A stretch of DNA of 64,000 bases, from NCBI GenBank assembly GCA_021234535.1, contig CM037850.1, positions 2,666,001 through 2,730,000 on the forward strand. Direction: 5' to 3'. The notes beneath the pieces are model-generated. The model worked only from the letters and a program-made list of their open reading frames with translations. It made no database searches and was not told the DNA's origin. The translations under genes were made by a program, and so were the position numbers. Position 1 is the stretch's first letter; each line of letters opens with the position of its first letter. This document shows, piece by piece, positions 56,801-63,843 of this stretch. This stretch comes from Stichopus chloronotus (Eukaryota; Echinodermata; Holothuroidea; Aspidochirotida; Stichopodidae).

Positions 56801-59800
56801 CCAACTTGAATGTTTTTATGCTCATGTCATTCTATCATCGGCCTCAGTACTGGAATGATGGCTTGAAATTGGTCCTTACTCCACTTCATGGTAGCTTTTT
56901 GATTTCATACCGATACCAACTCTATCTGTATGTTTTCTTTACGGATGATGCTTTGGTATGGTGGTGGGGGAAAGCTGGTTGAAGGAAAAAGCATCCTTTA
57001 TCCTGTTTTTCAATTCAGTGTGTTTTCTCGTCCTTGTATCATACCAGTTGATTAAGGTGACAGCTTTGGCAGTAAGAGTAATATTTTTACTGATTCACAA
57101 AAGTGATTTTGTTGAAGACTAGAGACATTGATAAGGGAAGACATGTGGCCAGCTGACTGGTGAAATTTCTTAACATCTTTATGTATCTGACAGGGAAAAA
57201 CAGTTTGTTATTAAAGCTGGAACATGAGTCGCACTGGCAATCGTCTGGTCATCTACATTTGTTCTTTGTCAGTGTTTCAAAGAAAGAGATAGAAGGGAAA
57301 ACATATCATCTAGCTGTCACAAAATCAGAAAGAGAACTGTGCACTCATCTTCCAGATTTTTGAACAAGAAAAGTGCCTCAATGTTTTTGTTGGCCCTACA
57401 AAATTCAAACCCTCTAAGAAAGCATAGCAGTTAATCACCGTAACTTGAAATCAAAGTGACCAATGGGAACAAATATGAATATTCATGTATGCCAAAATGG
57501 GGCTTAAAGTGATTGCGTGTGTACTGAAATACCAAAAAGATAAGATTGTGTTTGATCTTAACTTTTTCTCTATTTTGAAATGTACACGCGAGGGTATACA
57601 TGAATGGATTCTGTCTTTCATTGAAGGAAAATGACAGTAACTAGCAACTGTCTAGCAATGGAATTGGCATAAAAACAGTATAAAACAGAAATCATATTTG
57701 AAAATTAATGGTTCTTACTATAACCGCCTACATAATGAATATGCAACAGTACAGGTCTCACTAGTGTATCAAAAACATACTACTCAAGTCGTCGCTCCTT
57801 GGTAGGTATCGGGAATTGTAGTATTTGGTGAAAGGAAACACTGTATTTACAAAGAAGCACACCGTTGATTAGAATGAAAACTCAACCACTACATTTTCTA
57901 CACTTTTTGTCGTTATGTTAGAAGAATTTGAAATCACATGGCAAAATTAAACAACTGAAACCTATTTATTTTCCCAGATTGTCTGAATGGTGTAATTAAA
58001 AGCCTTACCAAATTTTTGGAGATGAAATTTCAATGTTTTTACTTTTTGCCTACGCTCGCAAGAACTTTAAACAGCATTCTTTTGAAGTGGCTATGACTCT
58101 TTCCTCCGAATTTGACTTTCACTGACAAATTTCAACTCATATTCCAGCTGATGTGTGATCATAGCATCAGTGAACTCATCGCTGTTTTTCTGCTACCCAG
58201 TTCAAGTGTGGATACTGTAAGTGTACTTTCAGTCATGCGATTGCAGTTTGATGTACCGTTTATACAAATCTGAACTCTTGGATGATCATTGCTGTCGTCA
58301 TTTTTGATCGATAGCAACGACAGCTGATAGGTTCTTCCGGATCGATCGATCTCAGGAGCACCTCCATTACATCACGGACATCTCCTCGGACGACCTTTAC
58401 GTGTTGGATCCTGAGAGGACCAAACCCTCGCCTCTCACGGCAGAGCAGAAGGCTGGTTCCATGCCGGATCTGTTGGCTCAGGAGGGATCCCACAGAGTCC
58501 CCCCACATCTCATCCTCGGTAATTCTCTGCCAATACCGACCACCGGACAGCTGCTTCAGACAAGAAGGTGAGATAATATGTTAGAATTTAAGAAGAAAGG
58601 AAACCAAGAATAACAAATGTAGCATTTTCATTGAATTTCTTTGCATATTTTCCCGGTTTGCAGGCTGAAATTTGCAAAAGATTTGTTTTGATGATGCCAT
58701 GAATGGATGTGATACATTACATACGGCTTTTCCTTGCCCTTGGAGTTTGGAGCGTATGTCAATCCCGACCAGATATGTGCAACTGGTCGGGATTGACCTC
58801 ATTTGATACACTTTGTCAGAAAGGTCTCCACTCATTGGTTGATTTTACGTTTGAGCTGGCCACAGTAATTCTGCACCATCTGCAGTAATAAAGATACCTC
58901 AGTGAAGATCACCCAGTGCTTGTGCTTGGTCAGTGGAAACGTAAATCATTTAATTGACTGGTGACCATCATAAGCCAGAGTGGGACATAAGAGAGCTATT
59001 GATTACATCATGCTGGAAGAACTTTTGCCACATAAATCCGAGGGCCAGAAAAACCCTATGTACCCAAAATCTGGTGGTTTGTGAAATGGCTTGCTGGCTT
59101 TTGACCCATTGGCTTGTGACTCCATCAGATTAAATCTGATAAGGATCATACCATACTAGAATATGAAGGCCAGGGCTGCTTTGAGTATCAGCACGTGTCC
59201 CCATTTAAGACCACATCTTCCAATGCGCAAAACTCAGTGACACTGCATTCCTTGTCTGGTCAGCTTTACATGGAAAGATCCTTTTGTCTAGCCGATAGTT
59301 CGTCAGGATAAACACCAAGAATACTTTCAAAACCCTCTACTATCCATCGAATAAAACAGATATTATCCGCTGTATTACTGGTAACAATTTTGCCCACTTT
59401 TCTACCGTCTGCTGCCTGCTGCCCCCTACCAGCGATAGCATAGACGATGACGACGAGATCATTCCATCTGCGGCTTTGCGAGTCGATGAGACTCTCGTTG
59501 AAGGAGCAAAGAATGATTACGCTGGTTATGACAGCGATGTGTCCCTCCCTAATGACTCCACCAGCAGGGAATATTCCAGCAGGTACCTGTACGTTGGTCG
59601 CCCCTGTGTACGCATGCCTTTATATCTATCCAGTGATTACCTATATTCATTTACCTGTCAGTTCCTTTTGTTATATGTTGCCAAGTAGTTGTACATTTTT
59701 TTTTTACCCTCCCCCATTTTCATCATAAAACATCAACCGACGTAAACCGTTGCTAACAATACGAGTGATTGTTTACCCGTTAACGGTAGTGCCATCGGCA

Positions 59801-62800
59801 CATATGACAGATATTCTTCAGTTTTCTATTGGCTCAGTTTCAATGTGTGTTGTGGACCTTCATGTAAATGCCACTGTTGCACATTATGTGAAGGCATGTT
59901 CATGACACATTATGTATCATCTTTGTTTATGTAGCTCTCTCTTTCTCTTGTTTAAAATAAAAACATGTGAAGATGGAAATTAGTTCCATTGTTTCCTCGA
60001 ATTCTTTTTTGTATTCTTCACTAAACATGCAGTCTCTCACGAACTGGTTGCTTTCATGTGAGCACCTCGGGTGGTGGGGCAACCATGCAGTGTTACAATG
60101 TACAACACAGATGCAGAGTATATCTATATTCTGTCTGCTGACTGACGCAGTGAATGGGCCATTGACCTTAAGTCTCTGCGATGGTGTCCTATGTCGCAAA
60201 TGTTTCGCCGATTTCACCCTGCCCTAGTGAACTTATGTCAGTGACAATTCAAAGTCAAATTCGAAGTTGAATTTCAATTAAATTTGAAATTCCTCCTTAT
60301 GAATCACGAAGTGTTACATCGGGTGCTGTTTGTCCTGTGTACTTCCTTCCATATTTGGGTAGAGAAGTGAATCTGATTACATCCTAAGATCACTCAGGTC
60401 ATGAGGGTGGACCAGCAGTGTCTTAATCCAGGTGTAAAGAAATACTAACACAGAGGGAACCGCGCCTTTGGTATCATTATCGCAGTACCGTCTGACTGCT
60501 GACAGGAAGTAGAGTTCATGTCAGCACCGTTTCAATGGTTGCATCTGATGTACAGCATAACATAAAGAAGTGAATCTTGGTGGAGATAGGTAACCCCCCG
60601 GGGAGGGGTTTAAACTGCAGTTTTATCCAGTTATAAACACTTCCAGATTTACCTGGATATAAACACCTGTTGTTTTATCCAGGCACAAATACACATCATT
60701 GTCGCAGGACTATGACTGCCTGTCGTCGGCAGCTAATGCACACCTGTCGTGGTATCCACGATGTGTGTTTCTTATTGTAATTTGAATATTATTATTCTTC
60801 ATCTTCCCGTTTAGTTGTGAAGCCATCATTCCACCGGTGCCTGGTGGAATCAACTCACCCACCGCTGCCAGAAGAGAAACGATGATAGGCGTCTCTGACA
60901 CTGCTCATCTGAACCCTATCGACAAAAGTGAGTTAATATTTAGAATTTAAACTTCTTTGACTGATCAACAGTCTGTCAGTAATCTCACACATTAAGAGAT
61001 AAGCTTCAGTCACACTGGAGCAATATTCAGAGTCAATTCTGATCCGATTTTGCTACTTTCAGCTGAACTTTTCTCCAAACTCAGAGAAAGGAGCCGAAAT
61101 TTGTTGATCTTATACGATCATATGTGGCGTCTCTGACAAATACCAAAATAGAATGTCAATCAGACGTGGTGTGACGTCATTTCAAAAGACAGCCTCATCA
61201 GATAGGAGCAAAAAATATTGGAACTATTTTGGAATAAACCCCCCTGTATTGTGGTCAATTAGATAAGATTGGATTGTCACCTTTTTATTGGAAGACTGAT
61301 ATTGTGAGATATTTGTGTAAAGTGACCAACTTAAATGAAAGTACTGACACAACATTTTTTTTTTTAAAATGTTAACGTCAGTATGTCATTGTAATGTGAC
61401 CTGCGCCTTACTGTGAGAGTAGGTTTGTAGCCACGTAACGTATCGTCTTTCGTATTTTATTCCACATCGACAGATTTAATGGATGTATCCAAGAGAGGTG
61501 ATCCAAACAAATTCATGGAACTTCATCGGAAAGGAGCGAATTTAGAGGCAAGAGATCAACATGGGATGACAGTACTTCACCAAGCTGCTCGTTTTGGTCA
61601 TAAAGAAATTGTACAATACATTATCGACAATGGTATGCGTGCTTTTCACTCTACATTCCTCAGTTTGGCAGAGAAATCACCAATTTGTTCATTACATTTA
61701 CTACTTAAGGGAGTATTCCACCGGCAAGTGATTCGGTTCTTAAATGAAAGAGAACAATTTCACTGCAGACTGTTCCAGCCCCATGCCAATATCTTCTTCC
61801 TAACTCAAGATATTGCCATATATGCCATGTAACAGTGGCAGGTCATTGCAAAAGGTCTTTGTTCTCATTTTTAGCTCATACCAGGTAGCTGGTGTGAGCT
61901 ATTGTAATGGTGCAGCATTACTTCATCTGTATGTCTGTCTATCTGTCTGTCCATGTATCTATCTGTTCACATTTGTTCAAAATGCTTCTCCTCTGTCATG
62001 CTTTTTTGCATTTGCATGAAACTCAGACATGATATTCCTTAGGTGGTGGACCATTTGGGGTTGTCACAACTTGTAGGTCTGAGTTCCCATGTGGGCCCTA
62101 TGGCCCATTTTATCAAATTCTGCAAAATGCATCTCCCACAGATTTTCTTGTACAATGTTGATTGTTTGTCACAATAATGCTCTATTGGTGGTACTCTCAG
62201 GGTGATCAGGGGTTTTTAGTGCAATGCCCCATGTGGGCCCTATGGCCCATTTTATAAAATTCTGTTCCAAATGCTGCTCTTTGCACATGCGCTTATGAAT
62301 TTGTATGTAACTTGGACACAATTTTCCCTGAATGATAGTCAATTTTGGGGTATTAAAATTGCTTGGTTCAAAGTCTAATGTAGACCCTATGGTTCCACTT
62401 TATGAAATTCTGCAAAATGTTTCTCTTTCAGATGTTTGATGATTGACAGTTTGTCATAATGATACTCTGGTTGCGGTTTATCTTAGACTGTACATGAATT
62501 TGTAGTACAGGGCTCTATGTGGGCCCTACGGCTCATTTTGTGAAATCCTGCAGAAGTTTTCTGCTCCTAGTTCAAAGGTGCCCCTTTAAATGTTATACAA
62601 CATCTCAAATATCACTATCGTGCAAGAAGGGTAATTGAGTAATGGAGCAATGGGTCAGATTGTTTCCTGACTGAAACTTTATCTAGTCTGAGGAGGTACA
62701 TGTAGGTCTAGACATTAAAGGGGCACTTTGAGTTATTCAGTGAGTCTTCTCAAACCTGTCAACTTTGTGTCAAGTTTCCTATAAGGGTTCCACTGACAGA

Positions 62801-63843
62801 TCAATGGTCAAGCTAGTATAGTTCCCATGTGACACATGCAAATGAACACTAATGAGCTGTACTTAGTTAATGATTTAAATTGGTTTTGGAAAATTTGCAA
62901 CCATTTCTCACATTAGTACTAATTCATCTTTCCACAGCTGGCACAAACCAGGTAGAAAAATGTACAAAAATGAGAATTTCATAATTATTAGATGTCAAAC
63001 TTGAATAGCGCTGCAATTATGAGCATTGTAATTTGGTGGTTCCCATTAAATGTATCACAAATATATTGACAGAGATCCAACTCCTGCATTGTTCGTACTC
63101 TGTTCATGATGTTCTGTAAATTATGCAGTCCCACAGATTCGCTTGTACAGGCAATGTTGGTTATTCAATATAAGGATATAAATAACTTGTTATCTTGAAA
63201 AAATTTTGTAACTTTTTTAACTTGGCATCTCGACAATTTGCAGAATTTTTCCGAGATGTTGACTTAACGTAAGTTGGTGATTCGACAATGTGCAAAATTT
63301 TGTGGAGATAACAACTTATTGCTATGTGATAACTTTACATCTCGCATGTTACCTTACGTCTGCCGTATTGTCTAGATTCTAAAGAAATTTGAAGGATATT
63401 CAAGTAGTAATGTGACATAAACAAATTTCACATACTGCAATGTACCATTTTGAAATAGATGGGGTTTTTTTTGTTTTTTTATGAAATCGCTACTTTTCAA
63501 TGGAACATGATACTGAGAAATAGTTTTCACCTCTAAAGAGAGAAAAAATACTTCTACCTTTTATGATGTATCAATTGCCTTAAATGGCCAGTCCGTTTTG
63601 AAGGATAAAGGTACCAACTTGCTTCTGTCTTTGCTTTCAAAGGTTCCAAAGCCCTGCTGGACGCCGTAGACTATGAGAAGAACCAGACTGCATTGCACAA
63701 AGCTGCCTGGTACATGAGGAGAACGATTTGTAGGATGTTAGTTGAAGCAGGGGCTTCGTTGACCAAACCAGACTACCAAGGGAACACCCCTCGACTCCAA
63801 GCACTGAAAGCTGAAGACAGCGAACTCGCAGAATACCTTGAAA
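17736..63843 (+). CDS. DGKZ: Diacylglycerol kinase, type IV (zeta/iota class), partial split gene of 19 recognised exons
   Basis: This gene encodes a kinase that phosphorylates diacylglycerol to phosphatidic acid, ending DAG signalling at membranes and in the nucleus. The exons are 17736-17834, 32220-32294, 33728-33922, 34533-34655, 36448-36618, 43223-43305, 44804-44978, 46457-46527, 48563-48708, 49744-49936, 51784-51901, 52819-53018, 53567-53658, 55398-55550, 58315-58567, 59433-59582, 60815-60927, 61474-61632 and 63643-63843. Every junction is GT-AG and every phase agrees. Domain order is C1a, C1b, lysine-rich MARCKS-like segment, catalytic core with GGDGTVGW and [15 protein letters not shown], accessory domain, serine/acidic linker, then ankyrin repeats. 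The basic segment and ankyrins separate type IV from other DGKs. Invertebrates usually have a single zeta/iota co-orthologue, so the DGKZ symbol means the class and not strict zeta. The start codon and last exon, expected to hold a PDZ ligand, are not in view. Confidence 0.96.
19800..19825 (+). repeat. (CA)n microsatellite
   Basis: CA dinucleotide run with one interruption. Confidence 0.9.
20290..20625 (+). mobile_element. MITE-like repeat, copy B (internally deleted)
   Basis: Same orientation as copy A. It shares GAGCAACACTCCATGTCATCTG, the CTTTGAAAAGTTCCCATCTC block and the TTCTTTTCTAGATGCA right end. The middle of the element is missing. Confidence 0.8.
20746..21012. mobile_element. Short inverted-repeat element (foldback/MITE)
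   Basis: Arms of about 50 bases (20746-20795 and 20959-21012) are imperfect reverse complements, sharing AGTAGTATAG.AGACAGTCCAG, ACTTTC and the CAAATGA.TCTATT end. The 163-base centre contains two ATTTGCAT octamers (near 20880 and 20912), with a third in the right arm (near 20967). No coding capacity. Confidence 0.8.
21776..21813. repeat. Perfect 38-bp palindrome
   Basis: Both halves are exactly complementary without a spacer. The centre is GTTACCATGGTAAC, matching the palindromic X-box consensus bound by RFX factors. It could form a cruciform. Confidence 0.95.
23793..24354 (-). mobile_element. MITE-like repeat, copy C
   Basis: Near full-length and inverted relative to copy A. It starts AAAGGTTGTGTGACATG and ends TTTTCATGTCACATGACCTT. 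It contains GGAGTGTTGCACAGTGTCAG and the GATATCGATATTTTTGAAG block also present in the other copies. Confidence 0.88.
26059..26176 (-). mobile_element. MITE-like repeat, copy D (fragment)
   Basis: Only one end is left. TCATATGCATCTAGAAAAAG and the ACCCTGAATGAAAATCCGTT block match copies C and E. The rest is lost. Confidence 0.7.
26904..26921. repeat. 18-bp palindrome GGGTACCCATGGGTACCC
   Basis: Exact palindrome with nested GGTACC sites. Confidence 0.9.
28564..28775 (+). repeat. Three-unit tandem repeat of about 70 bases
   Basis: Units start near 28564, 28633 and 28705. They share TTTGTTTTTTGAAGTG, TAATTAATGTTA, GAGGTCGTAATTAGTTGCTA and CTTGG/CATGG endings, with about 80 per cent similarity by eye. 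Confidence 0.85.
29429..29451 (+). repeat. (GT)n microsatellite
   Basis: GT run with one GC interruption. Confidence 0.9.
31968..31992 (+). repeat. (GT)n microsatellite
   Basis: GT run with an AC interruption. Confidence 0.9.
32220..32294 (+). CDS. DGKZ: DGK exon 2: second half of C1a (phase 0-0)
   Basis: 25 codons encode [20 protein letters not shown], then PQLER. This supplies the CxxC, His and Cys zinc ligands of C1a. The block [13 protein letters not shown] is nearly identical to vertebrate DGK zeta. The acceptor is ctctatacag and the donor gtaaat. The exon is symmetrical, so skipping it would keep frame but destroy the zinc finger. Confidence 0.95.
32295..33727 (+). other. DGK intron 2
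   Basis: AT-rich sequence of 1.4 kb. I see no exon, repeat family or structured element. A minus-strand open frame at 33381-33749 overlaps the start of exon 3 and has no recognisable content. Confidence 0.8.
33728..33922 (+). CDS. DGKZ: DGK exon 3: C1a end and most of C1b (phase 0-0)
   Basis: 65 codons begin [16 protein letters not shown] and run through [18 protein letters not shown] to [13 protein letters not shown]. This covers the last Cys of C1a and the His, CxxC and CxxC ligands of C1b. The stretch [18 protein letters not shown] between two C1b cysteines is 18 residues, one fewer than I recall in human zeta. The acceptor is tctag and the donor gtgagt. Confidence 0.96.
33923..34532 (+). 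other. DGK intron 3
   Basis: 610 bases of non-coding sequence separating the two halves of C1b. Nothing further was recognised. Confidence 0.85.
34533..34655 (+). CDS. DGKZ: DGK exon 4: end of C1b and following conserved strand (phase 0-0)
   Basis: 41 codons encode [17 protein letters not shown] and then [20 protein letters not shown] followed by QRIQ. This supplies the final His and Cys ligands of C1b and the type IV-conserved [11 protein letters not shown] segment. The acceptor is cacttttcag and the donor gtagat, the latter weaker than consensus. About 65 bases of the exon's 3' end plus this donor recur as degenerate tandem copies through the next 800 bases of intron. Reading through the donor meets an in-frame TAG at 34674. 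Confidence 0.95.
34590..35420 (+). repeat. Degenerate tandem copies of exon 4 3' end plus splice donor
   Basis: The first unit is exon 4 itself from GGCATCCATGCTGCAGTGAT through ACAG|GTAGATAAGC. Downstream units begin near 34690, 34872, 34972, 35062, 35156, 35239 and 35319. Each keeps parts of CATCCATGCTGC, a TGGATAATA block, CAGAGAATA and the donor-like GGTAGAT. Donor-like GT dinucleotides are at 34843, 34945, 35034, 35131, 35211, 35293 and 35393. Unit length is about 80-110 bases, apart from the minisatellite inside the second. Confidence 0.88.
34752..34828 (+). repeat. 11-bp minisatellite, seven units
   Basis: Seven copies of CTGTTTATCCA or CTGTTTATCCG. The unit appears to have expanded from the equivalent of the exon's AATACGCTTACCCA in the second exon-derived copy. 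Confidence 0.97.
35552..35810. mobile_element. Short MITE-like element
   Basis: Begins TAAGCCTGGTTCAC and ends GTGTGACCCGGGCTTGA, an imperfect inverted repeat. It continues inward with CACAATTCAAC.C against the complement of the right side (GTTGAAT). About 260 bases, non-coding. Confidence 0.7.
36448..36618 (+). CDS. DGKZ: DGK exon 5: MARCKS-like basic segment and start of catalytic domain (phase 0-0)
   Basis: 57 codons. Residues 1-23 are [20 protein letters not shown] followed by SKK, a lysine- and serine-rich stretch equivalent to the MARCKS phosphorylation-site domain of DGK zeta. In vertebrates that segment is a PKC target controlling nuclear import; this role is inferred from the family. 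After [13 protein letters not shown] comes [13 protein letters not shown], the first strand and glycine loop of the DAGK catalytic domain. The donor is gtaagg. Confidence 0.96.
36619..43222 (+). other. DGK intron 5 (6.6 kb)
   Basis: A long intron splitting the catalytic domain just after the SGGNQ loop. It contains T-, A- and G-runs (39265, 39333, 41711) but no repeat copy or exon that I recognise. The overlapping open frames at 40122-40449 on both strands are GC-richer than their surroundings but match nothing I know. Confidence 0.8.
43223..43305 (+). CDS. DGKZ: DGK exon 6: catalytic domain (phase 0-2)
   Basis: 83 nt encode [20 protein letters not shown] and then SQGGPRL plus two bases of a Gly codon finished in exon 7. 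[14 protein letters not shown] is a signature of the type IV catalytic domain. The acceptor is a strong T-rich tract ending ttcttccttag, and the donor is gtaagt. Confidence 0.95.
43306..44803 (+). other. DGK intron 6
   Basis: 1.5 kb. It contains a short tandem repeat of the TTAGGCAGA type at 43928-43998. Otherwise it is plain AT-rich intron ending in a long T tract before exon 7. Confidence 0.85.
43928..43998 (+). repeat. Short TTAGGCAGA tandem repeat
   Basis: Four to five imperfect copies of a TTGTTAGGCAGA-like unit. Confidence 0.85.
44804..44978 (+). CDS. DGKZ: DGK exon 7: catalytic core with GGDGTVGW (phase 2-0)
   Basis: One base completes a Gly codon. The exon then reads [20 protein letters not shown] followed by [13 protein letters not shown] and [18 protein letters not shown]. 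The GGDG motif is the ATP-binding glycine loop shared by DGKs and related lipid kinases. GTGNDLAR is the second invariant block. The residue before the junction is Arg (codon aga), giving WGRGY with exon 8 where vertebrate zeta and iota have WGGGY. The donor is gtaagt. Confidence 0.97.
44979..46456 (+). other. DGK intron 7
   Basis: 1.5 kb. A T-run followed by an 11-base G-run lies just inside the donor side (44999-45019), and a 16-base A-run is near 46123. No exon or known repeat is seen. Confidence 0.85.
46457..46527 (+). CDS. DGKZ: DGK exon 8: end of catalytic domain (phase 0-2)
   Basis: 71 nt encode [20 protein letters not shown] followed by QLD and two bases of an Arg codon. GYTDEP and VVQLDRW (the W comes from exon 9) are conserved across type IV DGKs and mark the end of the catalytic domain. 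The acceptor is tattcag and the donor gttagt. Confidence 0.95.
46528..48562 (+). other. DGK intron 8
   Basis: 2 kb. It contains a degenerate ACT/TAC trinucleotide tract at about 47945-48064. The remainder holds nothing recognisable. Confidence 0.85.
47945..48064 (+). repeat. Degenerate ACT/TAC trinucleotide tract
   Basis: About 120 bases rich in ACT, AGT and TAC triplets with frequent substitutions. Confidence 0.75.
48563..48708 (+). CDS. DGKZ: DGK exon 9: interdomain hinge and start of accessory domain (phase 2-1)
   Basis: The first base completes the Arg codon. The exon then encodes [40 protein letters not shown] and ALEFHESR. The variable hinge leads into FNNYFSLG, the accessory-domain opening conserved in all DGKs. 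Zeta and iota have [13 protein letters not shown]; here the residue after SLG is Ala. The donor gtgcgt is weaker than consensus. Confidence 0.95.
48709..49743 (+). other. DGK intron 9
   Basis: 1 kb of AT-rich intron. No repeat or exon was recognised. Confidence 0.85.
49744..49936 (+). CDS. DGKZ: DGK exon 10: accessory domain (phase 1-2)
   Basis: The exon completes a Glu codon and then encodes [20 protein letters not shown] and so on through [18 protein letters not shown] to HCLLFLNIT. The [15 protein letters not shown] block is diagnostic of zeta/iota. The open frame continues upstream of the acceptor only by chance. The acceptor is cacctccag and the donor gtgagt. Confidence 0.96.
49937..51783 (+). 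other. DGK intron 10
   Basis: 1.85 kb. It includes a nearly full-length MITE-like copy at 50115-50655. A GTCATGGAAA-type fragment near 50785-50855 resembles the repeat at 56208. The rest is unremarkable. Confidence 0.85.
50115..50655 (-). mobile_element. MITE-like repeat, copy E
   Basis: Full-length with clear ends: TTTAAAGACCATGTGACCTG at left and CATATCACATGACCTTTAAA at right, an inverted repeat of about 18 bases bordered by TTTAAA. The interior shares the GGAGTGTTGCAAAGTGTCAC block with copy C. It lies within intron 10. Confidence 0.88.
51784..51901 (+). CDS. DGKZ: DGK exon 11: accessory domain (phase 2-0)
   Basis: One base finishes a Lys codon, then [11 protein letters not shown], a serine-rich insert, and [20 protein letters not shown] followed by M. 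These match the family's RYCAGTMPWG and FEPQRHDDGYLEVIGFT blocks. The acceptor is ttctgcttcag. The donor gtacat is weak. Confidence 0.95.
51902..52818 (+). other. DGK intron 11
   Basis: 0.9 kb. No exon or repeat family was recognised. Short AAATAAGAT direct repeats occur near 52245-52272. Confidence 0.85.
52819..53018 (+). CDS. DGKZ: DGK exon 12: accessory domain (phase 0-2)
   Basis: 66 codons encode [20 protein letters not shown], then [20 protein letters not shown] and [20 protein letters not shown], plus two bases of a His codon. GGHGER..QCRE and IP.QVDGEP are strongly conserved. KPKRR is a short basic patch. The acceptor is ttgcatag and the donor gtaagt. Confidence 0.96.
53019..53566 (+). 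other. DGK intron 12
   Basis: 548 bases of plain intron. Nothing recognisable. Confidence 0.85.
53567..53658 (+). CDS. DGKZ: DGK exon 13: end of accessory domain (phase 2-1)
   Basis: After one base completing His, 30 codons encode [20 protein letters not shown] followed by [10 protein letters not shown]. The block [13 protein letters not shown]...YDKE.LK.A matches zeta closely. The acceptor is tttgcttccag and the donor gtgagt. Confidence 0.95.
53659..55397 (+). other. DGK intron 13
   Basis: 1.7 kb. A remnant of the 145-bp-array element end is at 54121-54275. A run of about 19 C at 55262-55280 precedes exon 14. Otherwise empty. Confidence 0.85.
54121..54275 (+). mobile_element. Remnant of the array-bearing element (right end)
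   Basis: Shares AAAACCTTGTAGACA, CTCCAGAAG and GGCAAGGAATCAC followed by a GACTCCCTGGTT tail with 13290-13583. One or two worn units and the right terminus remain. Confidence 0.65.
55398..55550 (+). CDS. DGKZ: DGK exon 14: post-accessory conserved segment (phase 1-1)
   Basis: Two bases complete Ser, then [20 protein letters not shown] and IDRLLEV, a short serine/asparagine-rich spacer, and [10 protein letters not shown]. The C-terminal LSP.WCFLD is highly conserved in type IV DGKs. The exon is 153 nt with equal phases, so skipping would keep frame. A run of about 19 cytosines lies roughly 120 nt upstream of the acceptor. Confidence 0.95.
55551..58314 (+). other. DGK intron 14
   Basis: 2.8 kb. 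A short repeat element with GTCATGGAAAAGTCATGG motifs spans about 56208-56553. A pyrimidine-rich tract occupies about 55600-55900. No exon was recognised. Confidence 0.85.
56208..56553. mobile_element. Short repeat element with GTCATGGAAAAGTCATGG motifs
   Basis: The left edge AGGGTCCCTGTGATCCTGG and right edge TGCAAGAACCCT are weakly inverted. The motif CCTGGAAAAGTCATG occurs near both ends and again in a fragment near 50785. This is a common style of short dispersed repeat; the class is not established. Confidence 0.55.
58315..58567 (+). CDS. DGKZ: DGK exon 15: end of kinase region and start of linker (phase 1-2)
   Basis: The first codon is split with exon 14 (Ser). The exon then reads [20 protein letters not shown] followed by [14 protein letters not shown], matching [21 protein letters not shown] of zeta. 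The rest is a proline/serine-rich linker containing [18 protein letters not shown]. The MPDL piece resembles a linker segment I recall from iota. The exon is clearly GC-richer than surrounding intron. The acceptor tag is preceded by a poor pyrimidine tract. Confidence 0.93.
58568..59432 (+). other. DGK intron 15
   Basis: 865 bases with a 15-bp perfect-stem hairpin at 58758-58797. Nothing else was recognised. Confidence 0.85.
58758..58797. repeat. Hairpin with 15-bp perfect stem
   Basis: Stem GTCAATCCCGACCAG pairs with CTGGTCGGGATTGAC around a 10-base loop. It lies in intron 15. Confidence 0.93.
59433..59582 (+). CDS. DGKZ: DGK exon 16: acidic/serine linker (phase 2-2)
   Basis: After a split Ser codon the exon encodes [20 protein letters not shown], then [20 protein letters not shown] and DSTSREYSS. 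It has no recognised domain and is strongly acidic and probably disordered. Support is the strong CCCCCTACCAG acceptor, raised GC, phase agreement on both sides, and position between kinase and ankyrin parts. The donor is gtacct, a weak site. At 150 nt with equal phases it can be skipped without a frameshift, so it may be a cassette exon. Confidence 0.82.
59583..60814 (+). other. DGK intron 16
   Basis: 1.2 kb of intron without a recognised exon or repeat. Confidence 0.8.
60815..60927 (+). CDS. DGKZ: DGK exon 17: linker before the ankyrin repeats (phase 2-1)
   Basis: After completing a Ser codon the exon encodes [20 protein letters not shown], then [17 protein letters not shown] and one base. 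It is a proline/glycine-rich linker without a recognised fold. Support is the clean acceptor (cttcccgtttag), the gtgagt donor, and the phase match with exon 18. Sequence identity alone would not prove it. Confidence 0.85.
60928..61473 (+). other. DGK intron 17
   Basis: 546 bases. Its middle (about 61005-61185) begins TCACACT and ends GTGTGACG, which might be a worn inverted-repeat element. Not certain. Confidence 0.8.
61474..61632 (+). CDS. DGKZ: DGK exon 18: ankyrin repeats (phase 1-1)
   Basis: Two bases complete Asn, then [40 protein letters not shown] and [33 protein letters not shown] is a canonical ankyrin repeat, preceded by one weaker repeat. The corresponding zeta block is [21 protein letters not shown]. 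The donor is gtatgc. Confidence 0.95.
61633..63642 (+). other. DGK intron 18
   Basis: 2 kb between the two ankyrin exons. Most of it (61873-63150) is a copy of the interspersed repeat that also opens the window. The remaining 490 bases are AT-rich with nothing recognised. Confidence 0.85.
61873..63150 (+). repeat. Interspersed repeat, copy 2, with intact left end
   Basis: Second copy of the repeat at 1-1150, in direct orientation inside intron 18. The left end is a short hairpin: AGCTCATACCAG and GCTGGTGTGAGCT separated by three bases (61873-61900), followed by ATTGTAATGGTGC. The module with CCCATGTGGGCCCTATGGCC repeats several times. No reading frame of note. Confidence 0.85.
63643..63843 (+). 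CDS. DGKZ: DGK exon 19: ankyrin repeats, last exon in window (phase 1-1)
   Basis: The exon completes Gly, then encodes [40 protein letters not shown] and a final repeat with [20 protein letters not shown] and E. A further exon is expected, because human zeta and iota end ESRQ/ENRQ...ETAV, a PDZ ligand. No stop is reached before the gtgagt donor at 63844. Phase 1 on both sides makes it a symmetrical ankyrin module like exon 18. Confidence 0.96.
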
